From assembly GCA_045598705.1 (NCBI GenBank), contig JAZLMM010000007.1, forward strand, positions 1 to 64,000: a stretch of DNA of 64,000 bases. The letters are read 5' to 3'. The DNA comes from Scatonaster sp045598705 (lineage in GTDB: Bacteria > Bacillota > Clostridia > Saccharofermentanales > Saccharofermentanaceae). A model generated the notes under the pieces. That model worked only from the letters and a program-made list of their open reading frames with translations, was not told the origin of the DNA and ran no database searches. This document shows, piece by piece, positions 44,018 to 51,600 of this stretch; position 1 is the first letter of the stretch, and the number at the start of each line of letters is the position of its first letter. The translations under genes were made by a program, and so were the position numbers.

Positions 44018-44743
44018 ATGTCTGGACATTCCAAGTGGAATAATATCAAGAGAAAGAAAGAAGCATCAGATGCTGCAAAGGGTGCAGTATTTACTAAAGT
44101 GGCCAAAGAAATCATGGTGGCCGTTAAAGCCGGAGGTCCTGACCCGGAGAACAACTCAAAGCTCAAGGACGTGATTGCGAAGGCAAAAGCTTCCAATATG
44201 CCGAATGATAACATCAACCGTGCCATCAAGAAGGCTGCAGGTGCAGGCGAAGGCGATGAGTACGAAGAAATCGTATATGAGGGTTACGGCCCGGCAGGTA
44301 TCGCGATCATGGTGCGTACGCTGACGAATAACCGCAACCGCACGGCTGCCGAGGTACGTCACATTTTTGATAAGTACGACGGAAACATGGGCGTTTCCGG
44401 TAGTGTTTCCTTCATGTTCCAGGAGAAGGGAACGATTATGATCGATTCGGAAGAATTTGAAGATGAAGAACAGGTCATGATGGATGCATTGGATTGCGGT
44501 GCTGAAGATTTCAGTGCTGAGGATGGATACTATGAGATTCTGACTGATCCGTCTGCATACTATGAAGTGAAAGAGGCCTTGGAAGCAAAAGGGTACACAT
44601 TTGCAGATTCTACACTGGGGCCGGTTCCGTTGAACTGGTCAAAGGTGGATGATGAAGAGACTGTAACCAAACTGGAGACTATGCTTGAGAAGTTCGAAGA
44701 GAACGACGACGTGCAGGAAGTTTTCAATAACTGGGACAACTAA
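44018..44743 (+). CDS. YebC/PmpR/TACO1-family protein
   Basis: A 241-residue cytosolic protein starting MSGHSKWNNIKRKKEASDAAKG and containing the conserved YEGYGPAGIAIMVRTLTNNRNRTAAEVRHIFDKYDGNMG. The family was described as transcriptional regulators and more recently as translation factors that relieve ribosome stalling at proline stretches. The second role would suit a genome with the Pro-rich proteins seen in this window. TGGAGG supports ATG 44018. Confidence 0.95.
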   Translation: MSGHSKWNNIKRKKEASDAAKGAVFTKVAKEIMVAVKAGGPDPENNSKLKDVIAKAKASNMPNDNINRAIKKAAGAGEGDEYEEIVYEGYGPAGIAIMVRTLTNNRNRTAAEVRHIFDKYDGNMGVSGSVSFMFQEKGTIMIDSEEFEDEEQVMMDALDCGAEDFSAEDGYYEILTDPSAYYEVKEALEAKGYTFADSTLGPVPLNWSKVDDEETVTKLETMLEKFEENDDVQEVFNNWDN

Positions 44744-44834
44744 GATGACCGAGAGCACGGTTTTCAAAGTTGGAAACAGAAATTGTCGCTCCTTCATGAT
44801 ACATGCACACAATTATTATATAAGGAGTATATAG

Positions 44835-45884
44835 GTGGATCTGCCGAAGCAAAAAGGTAAAGAGCAGTCAGAGCACCCAGAGGAGAAGCAGGGCGCTTCC
44901 CGTCGTGGTGTCTTTATTCCTGAACTTCGAGCTACGCTTCGCCGTCTGGAGAAGAACGTCGATACTCGTGCACATCTCCGTACAGAGAAACATGTTGAAA
45001 TAGCAGCCAGCGATGAGAAAGAGATGCGAGAATTGCTCTCTTCCATCGCTGTTGTAGCATTTGTCGGTCCATCTGGCACAGGTAAAAGTACTCGTGCAAT
45101 CCGAGTTGCCAAACAAAATGCAATCAAATATATCATCGATGATGGACTGCTTATTAACGGTAGCCGAATCGTGGCCGGTAACTCGGCAAAGAAAGCACCG
45201 ACCAAGTTAGAATCCGTACGTCAGGCACTATTTGAAGACCCAAGCCGTTCCTCTACGATGAGACGTGCCCTAGCGGAGAATTTGCCCCAGACTCTCATGA
45301 TCCTTGGCACGTCAGATTCCATGCTAACAAAGATCTGTAATAATCTGTGGCTGAATCAGCCGGCGATGTTGATTCGAATAGAGGACGTCAGTTCGGCCGA
45401 GGAAATCGCGCAGGCGAAGAATACGAGAATGCGTGAAGGCATGCATACCATCCCAGTGCCGAGCATGGAGATCAAGCACGAGTTCTCGGGTTATTTTTCC
45501 GATCCTTTCAATAGACTTAGGAAGCGTTGGGATAAGGAGCGAGGTGTCCAACCGGTTGTGCCGGAGACAGAACGTACGGTAGTGCGTCCGACTTTCTCGA
45601 GTTTGGGAAGCTATTCGATTTCTGACGATGCGCTGCTTGACCTGGTGAAGATTATTCTCCGCAAGGTGCCTGGTGTGCACGATGTTGTTAATTTCTCCTC
45701 CGAGAAACGAGTGTACGGTGTAGTACTCAGTATCGACCTAGAACTTTACTATGGATTTAATGCCCAGGAAGTGTTGCTGAATGCGCAACAAAGATTGGGA
45801 AGATATATCGAGGAGTATTCCTCAATTAACATGGTAGCAGTTGACGTCCGTGCCAAACGCTTGATCCATGATGATCCAGCCTGA
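44835..45884 (+). CDS. P-loop ATPase fused to an Asp23/Gls24-like domain
   Basis: The 349-residue protein has a charged N-terminus, a P-loop FVGPSGTGKSTRAIRVA near residue 78-94, and a nucleotidase-like fold to about 250. The last 90 residues (SYSISDDALLDLVKIILRKVPGVHDV ... VAVDVRAKRLI) look like an Asp23/Gls24 alkaline-shock domain. I do not know a named family; its role is unknown, perhaps envelope stress signalling. GTG start with AAGGAG seven bases upstream. First of three or four close genes. Confidence 0.68.
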   Translation: MDLPKQKGKEQSEHPEEKQGASRRGVFIPELRATLRRLEKNVDTRAHLRTEKHVEIAASDEKEMRELLSSIAVVAFVGPSGTGKSTRAIRVAKQNAIKYIIDDGLLINGSRIVAGNSAKKAPTKLESVRQALFEDPSRSSTMRRALAENLPQTLMILGTSDSMLTKICNNLWLNQPAMLIRIEDVSSAEEIAQAKNTRMREGMHTIPVPSMEIKHEFSGYFSDPFNRLRKRWDKERGVQPVVPETERTVVRPTFSSLGSYSISDDALLDLVKIILRKVPGVHDVVNFSSEKRVYGVVLSIDLELYYGFNAQEVLLNAQQRLGRYIEEYSSINMVAVDVRAKRLIHDDPA

Positions 45885-45910
45885 TTTCGTCGAAATAGAA
45901 AGGGAACCAC

Positions 45911-46681
45911 ATGAAAATTGAAAGAATCTACATGATCCCAGTTAACGATGCGTATCATTCTGCTTGTGCCTGCCCGCTTTGTGCACTAAAGGCGAAGGTG
46001 GAAGAAGACTCATTAGATTACTATCTCGGGCCATCACTGATGGAACCAGACACACGTGTGCTGACGAATTCATCCGGTTTCTGCGGAGACCACTTGAACA
46101 AGATGTTCGGTCGAGAAATCAATCGTCTGGGTATGGGCTTGATGCTTCATACTCACATTCAAGATGTAAAGAAAGAAACAGATCCCATGTGGGAAAGTGC
46201 AGCGCCGGATAAGCGTTCGCTATTGAAGGGCAAAGATCCTGATTACAGAAAACGTATGGTGGCCTTGGCAGATAAGATTGATGCCAGGCTTGGGTCCTGC
46301 ATCATCTGCGATAAGATTAACAAGACGATGGCTCGCTACAAAGAAGTAATTTTATGGCAGTATTTCGAAGATGATTCTTTCCGTGAGACGTTCTCGAACA
46401 AGACATATCATTGTCTGCCACACGTTGCGGAATTACTGCGAGATGCGGCAACGCAGCTCAATCAGAACCAGTCCTCGGAGTTTGTATCCGCACTTTGCAA
46501 GTCGCATAACGCTGGTCTAGATGAATTGATCAAGGATGTAGAATGGTTCACCTTGAAGTTTGATTATCGCAACAAAGATAAGTCTTGGGGGAATAGCAAG
46601 GATGCTGTGCCGCGTGCGATTGCTATGCTCGGTGGAGATATGGCGGATGCACCGTCTTCTGAGAAGGAGAAAGAGAAATAA
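45911..46681 (+). CDS. DUF6062 family protein
   Basis: A 256-residue cytosolic protein with MIPVNDAYHSACACPLCALKAKVEEDSLDYYLGPSLMEPDTRVLTNSSGFC at the start, and later CIICDKI and HCLPH. The CxCPLC and CxxC groups and conserved His residues suggest metal binding. I recognise it as DUF6062, found in Clostridia, without known function. It overlaps the next gene by one base (TAATG). Confidence 0.8.
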   Translation: MKIERIYMIPVNDAYHSACACPLCALKAKVEEDSLDYYLGPSLMEPDTRVLTNSSGFCGDHLNKMFGREINRLGMGLMLHTHIQDVKKETDPMWESAAPDKRSLLKGKDPDYRKRMVALADKIDARLGSCIICDKINKTMARYKEVILWQYFEDDSFRETFSNKTYHCLPHVAELLRDAATQLNQNQSSEFVSALCKSHNAGLDELIKDVEWFTLKFDYRNKDKSWGNSKDAVPRAIAMLGGDMADAPSSEKEKEK

Positions 46682-47112
46682 TGGAAATGGATGATTTTTT
46701 CACATCGAATACAACGAAAGCGGAGCCTCAGATTGCGCTGACAGGCATGAACGAACGCCCGAAACGTGTTGTGATGATCATTGAAGGTGAGATTGTCGGC
46801 GACAACAAAGGTGATGAGGCTTCTGAAGAGCACGGCAAAGAACTAATGCTGCACGCACTTTCCAGCCTCGCTTCTGCCAAGGCTGTGCCGGATGAGATCA
46901 TCCTTCTTCACGACGGGGTGAAGCTCCTTCTCCCAGAGAGTGAATGCTATACGTGCTGGAAACCCATCTTGGATCGTGAGATTACGGTGAAGGTCTGTAA
47001 CGAGACGCTGTTCTATCTCGGCCGTGTGATTGAAGATCCCCGCATGATCTGCGAAGACATGGCAGTACTTCTTCAGAGCATGCTGACTGCTGACCGCGTG
47101 GTCCGTCTGTGA
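46681..47112 (+). CDS. DsrE/YedF-like protein
   Basis: A 143-residue protein whose last 95 residues resemble the C-terminal DsrE-type domain of YedF: HGKELMLHALSSLASAKAVPDEIILLHDGVKLLLPESE. In YedF a CGTC-type motif follows; here it is VCNETLFYL with one Cys. No N-terminal TusA-like domain is present. YedF is linked with selenium metabolism, but no such gene is nearby, so the role is open. Coupled to the DUF6062 gene. Confidence 0.65.
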   Translation: MEMDDFFTSNTTKAEPQIALTGMNERPKRVVMIIEGEIVGDNKGDEASEEHGKELMLHALSSLASAKAVPDEIILLHDGVKLLLPESECYTCWKPILDREITVKVCNETLFYLGRVIEDPRMICEDMAVLLQSMLTADRVVRL

Positions 47113-47145
47113 CATCTTCACAAAGTGAATCTGGAAGGATAAGAA

Positions 47146-47874
47146 ATGGCTGGAATTAAGCGATATAAGAAAGAAGATCTTGAGACATACTGCCTTGGTG
47201 CAACGGTGAGCATGGAGTTCTTGAACGCATGCCCGCAACATGTCACGAAGGTATTCGTCCACAGTGCTTTCTACGAATCAGAAACGAAAGAGAAGATTCG
47301 TCGTATCTGCGAGCAGAACCAGATTCCGCTGGAGATCAATGACAAGGCTTTCTCCATTCTGTCACAGAAAGAGAACTGCTTCGTGATAGCAGTAGTGAGA
47401 AAGTATTTCTGTGAACTGGATACCCAGGCTTCCCATGTGGTGCTGGTGAATCCAAGCAATGCAGGTAATGCGGGAACGATCATTCGAAGTGCATTGGGCT
47501 TCGGTGTGCCGAACATTGCTATCATCCGCCCTGCGGTCGATTTCTTCGACCCGAAGGTGATTCGGGCATCCATGGGCGCATTAAGCCGTGTGAACTTCAG
47601 GTATTACGACTCATGGGAAGAATATGTGAACAAAGAGGGCGCGGGCACACGTTACTTCTATCCATTCATGCTGGACGGAAGTACACTGCTTCACGAGACG
47701 AAGATAGAGAAACCATTCTCATTGGTTATGGGCAATGAAGCCACGGGACTTCCCCCGGAATTCTCGAAGATTGGTTGCCCGGTACGAATCGAGCATGGGC
47801 ATGGGATTGACAGCTTGAACCTGCCGATTGCTACGAGTATCGGTCTCTACGAGGCGACAAAAGGCGACTTCTGA
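47146..47874 (+). CDS. TrmH/SpoU-family RNA 2'-O-methyltransferase
   Basis: A 242-residue SPOUT enzyme with the three family motifs: NPSNAGNAGTIIRSALGFG (motif 1), LVMGNEATGLPPEF (motif 2) and DSLNLPIATSIGLYEAT (motif 3), which build the knotted S-adenosylmethionine site. It methylates a ribose in tRNA or rRNA; the target nucleotide cannot be told. AAGGATAAG precedes the start. Confidence 0.93.
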   Translation: MAGIKRYKKEDLETYCLGATVSMEFLNACPQHVTKVFVHSAFYESETKEKIRRICEQNQIPLEINDKAFSILSQKENCFVIAVVRKYFCELDTQASHVVLVNPSNAGNAGTIIRSALGFGVPNIAIIRPAVDFFDPKVIRASMGALSRVNFRYYDSWEEYVNKEGAGTRYFYPFMLDGSTLLHETKIEKPFSLVMGNEATGLPPEFSKIGCPVRIEHGHGIDSLNLPIATSIGLYEATKGDF

Positions 47875-47946
47875 TACGGGAAAAGCACGGATACTAGGGG
47901 CGGAAGCGCTTTTGCCAGATAAAATTGAAGAAAAAACAAAAAAATG

Positions 47947-47975
47947 CTTGCACCGCATGATTAACCATGATAAAA
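47947..47975 (+). promoter_or_regulatory. Promoter of rpsT
   Basis: TTGCAC (47947-47952) and TAAAAT (47970-47975) with a 17-bp spacer, 45 bases before the start codon. Confidence 0.65.
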
Positions 47976-48020
47976 TATCTCGGTGTCTGAGTGAAGATAA
48001 TAATGATGGAGGTGAAGGAA

Positions 48021-48284
48021 ATGCCGAATATCAAGTCCGCATGCAAGAGAGTGAAAGTTTCTGAGAAGAAGACTTTGGCTAACAAGATGAAGAAGAGCGA
48101 GATGCGTACCATTGTCAAGAAGGCTACGGCTTCTATCGCCGCATCTGATGATAATTCCGCAGCGCTCCTTAAGGATGCGCAGGTTGCACTGGATAAGGCT
48201 GCTTCGAAGGGATATATCTCTAAGAATGCTGCTTCTAGAAAGAAGTCCAGAATGGCTAAGGCTGCTAACGCTGCGAAAGCTTAA
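48021..48284 (+). CDS. rpsT: 30S ribosomal protein S20
   Basis: An 87-residue basic protein, MPNIKSACKRVKVSEKKTLANK at the start and KGYISKNAASRKKSRMAKAAN at the end, the usual S20 layout of helical bundles that bind 16S rRNA. GGAGGTGAAGGA supports ATG 48021, not the in-frame ATA/ATG run before it. Has its own promoter and terminator. Confidence 0.96.
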   Translation: MPNIKSACKRVKVSEKKTLANKMKKSEMRTIVKKATASIAASDDNSAALLKDAQVALDKAASKGYISKNAASRKKSRMAKAANAAKA

Positions 48285-48313
48285 TCTAATTAAGTAATAA
48301 GTAAACAAAAAGG

Positions 48314-48343
48314 AAGCCCGATCAGAAATGATTGGGCTTTTTT
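48314..48343 (+). terminator. Terminator of rpsT
   Basis: AAGCCCGATCA and TGATTGGGCTT pair with a GAAA loop, followed by TTTTTT. Confidence 0.93.
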
Positions 48344-48671
48344 GCATTCTGCTGAAGCAATGCGCGAACTCCAAAGAAGGCAGCGTGGAGAAGGACTGAA
48401 ACGCCATCAGGTGATTTTGAGAAAGAAACAAAGAAAATGATATTTTTATACAGGTATAGAACAAGCAAGTTTTACAAATTCTATTTGTCTTGATTCAAAT
48501 GTTACAGAATAGTTAACGTTGTTCGGCAATCCTGTTATTTCTAGTGTTTTCGCTTGTTTCGTAAAGTTTCGCTCGCTATACTGTAAACAAGAATACTATA
48601 CAAATTGGGTAACTATGCCCATTTGAAGACAATATAGAATAATGATATCAGGGTAAAGGGAAGGGGAAAAT
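48344..48671 (+). promoter_or_regulatory. Upstream region and promoter of the giant surface protein
   Basis: A 328-bp region without a gene. TTGTTT (48554-48559) and TATACT (48577-48582) with a 17-bp spacer form a good promoter, leaving a leader of about 80 bases. The GC-poor sequence before it may hold regulator sites; none is clear. Confidence 0.6.
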
Positions 48672-51600
48672 ATGAAAAAGAGATTCTCGAACAAGAAACT
48701 TCTGGGACTGACAAGTGCCTTGCTTGCGACTTCAATCGTCGTCGGAACGATTGCGTATCGGAAGTTGCCAAAGACGAAGAACGGGCAGGTGTACAGTAAT
48801 CATGTATATGCTGCGGGAAGTTTTTTGAATTTTGACTCGGCGAGTGCTGTCAATTACGCGACTGTTTTAGGTGATCTTGCAAAGTACGGTATTATCAGTG
48901 ATGAAATTTACCAAGTTGGTCATATGGAGACTACTTTCGCAACGAAGAACTTCATCAATCCCAAAGGGAATGCTCAACCTTGGAATGACGATGTTGACCT
49001 TGCAGGTCTAGAGCCAGTTTACTTTGTCATTGCCCATATGGATTCCGATTCTTATGCATATTTCGGCCAGACATACATAACAAACCCGCCAACTGACATG
49101 AAGTTTGTCATTGACACGACAGAGGAACTTGCGACAAATGGCCAGATTTATACGGATACCAGCAGATGTCACGCTGATTTGATCTACCGCACAGCTTCCC
49201 AAGGTGACTTGGAAGCAAAGGTAGACGATATGATTTCCAGCATTCAGAATACGTCAGAGGCCTTCCTTGCTAAGGACGCTTTTGATTCGGAAGAAATCGC
49301 TCAGTATACGGGAGATGAAAAGGCCGTCATTGATTTAGACTCAGATGAATATGAGAATGCAACAATCTATATCAATGTTGAAGAAGGTGCTAAGTTTAAT
49401 AGGTGTATCGCTTCTACTGAAGGTGTGACAATCAAGAAGAGACCGAGTACCGTTGTTGTATTTAATGTGAAGGATTCCGGAAATGTTTTGTTGAACAAAT
49501 ACTCTGTACAGGTTGATACAAACGGTGACAAGGTCAATGAGACCATTATGTCCGATACTACACATAGTGGTGATGATTCTGAGCACAACAAACAAGTCGA
49601 TGAGTATATCTGCAAGAAGATTATCTGGAATGTTCCAAACGCGAGCAAAATCTCATACAAGATTACAGCTGGTCTTTTCTTAGCTCCAAATGAAGATACT
49701 GTCGGCTCGGTAGATGGTTCAAGTGCAGGTTGGATTGCTGCTGGTGGTCGAACAGAGATTCGATCGGGTGAGTTCCATTACATTAATCATGGTCGCCCGG
49801 ATGATACGCCGGATACCGGTGACAAGATGCGACTGATAGTGAACAAGGCATTTGCACCGGTTGGCACAGATGCAGACAAGGTTGTAGATTCTGAGATGAG
49901 CAATATCTTCGTCAAAGAAGATCAGTATGAGTTTACAATCACTGAAACAGAGTCCGACTATGTGACTCCTGTACAAGATGGCTTGACTGATACACAGAAA
50001 GTTGACGCGAATGGACAGGTCGTTTTTCCAGATATAGAGGCGGATGCAGACGAAATAGACCCATTCGCAGGTCTCCATCGTTACTTCGTGATTTCTGAAG
50101 GTGACATGGATTCGAGCGTGGATTCCAATATTCAGAAGTCAAAAGGTGTAATCCTTGTTGATGTTTATATTACGTATGCAAATGGCAAAGTGAAGTACGC
50201 GGTCAATGCTAAGCAGTATCAGAACGCATCGAACATTTCTTCGGACGGACTGATTTCCACAATAAGTAATGCTGAGGTAAAGAACGCAACATTCTCACTT
50301 GGTGGTTTCTACAACTACTACGATAAAAAACCGGCAGAATTAAAACTGAAGAAATTGGTCACGGTTGATGGTGGTTCAACGAGCACTTTCCCGTCTGACT
50401 ACAAGGCGAAGATTTCGCTGAAACAAGGAAGCTTCTATGTACAGGATACAACAGGTGCGCTGAGCACCAAAGAACATTACTTCGAGGTCGCGAAAGATGG
50501 TTCTGTTACGATTACGAATTTGCTTCCAGGTAAATATGTAGTTGAAGAGATACTTGATGGCGTACCGGGTTATAAGTTTAAGTCAAAGGAAATCAATGTG
50601 GATGGTTCGACCGATTGGGAGATTCAGTTGGATAGTAATGCGTCGAAAGAAGCTACAATCACGAATACTTATACGGAATCCGATGATAGTGCATTGATTG
50701 TAAAGAAGAGTGTTCTACTCAATAACAATAAGGGAAATCTCAGCGATTTTGCGGGGAAGAAATACGAATTCTCTGTAAAAGTCGGCAACTACTATCTCCA
50801 AGATACAGAAGGCACACTTGGAAGTACAGAAGTGTTCTTCGCCATTACTTATGATCCGAGCAATCCAAGTGCTAACCAGATTGCGTTCTACGGAATCCCG
50901 AAGAATACGCAATGTGTAGTTTCCGAGAAACTTGGCGCATGGACGGGAGACATGCAGTTTATTAATGTGGAAGGTTACATTTTTGATACGGGTAATAGTA
51001 CGACACTTACCACTGTAACCACACCAAATTCTTCAGATGCGGTTACTGCTGAACTGAAGAATATATATACTTCCAATCAAGCAGTAGGAAAGTTGACGAT
51101 TACAAAGGCGTTTGGGGAATACAACGTAAATAATAGATTCCAACCCAAGCAAACAATAGATCCTGCTGACTTGGGTGATCTGAGTCAACTGGTTATCGTA
51201 TTGAACGGCCCGAAAGGATACACGAGAGAGATTGCGTGGAGTGAATTCTCCAATGGATCATTCACAATTGATGAGCTCCCTCTTGGTACATATACCATCA
51301 CAGAGAAGGGGGCAGATGCTACAAGTTCTGATAAGTGGGAGTTCTCCCAGTTGGTGGTCGGTACGTATGAAGGCGAAGCTTGCACATTAGCAGTGTGGAA
51401 TAGTCCTCTGACGTACAAGATTACGAATAACTATGAACAGAAGAAGACCGCTTCGCTTGCTATTACCAAGAAGATGGTAGGAAGTGGCTCTGCGGAGAAA
51501 GACATTGTCTTTACGTTGAAGAATGCGGCTGGTCAGTACGCAACATTCAATACCTCCAACGAGTTGACAGGCTATTCCGACACCTTGACAGATGCGTGCA

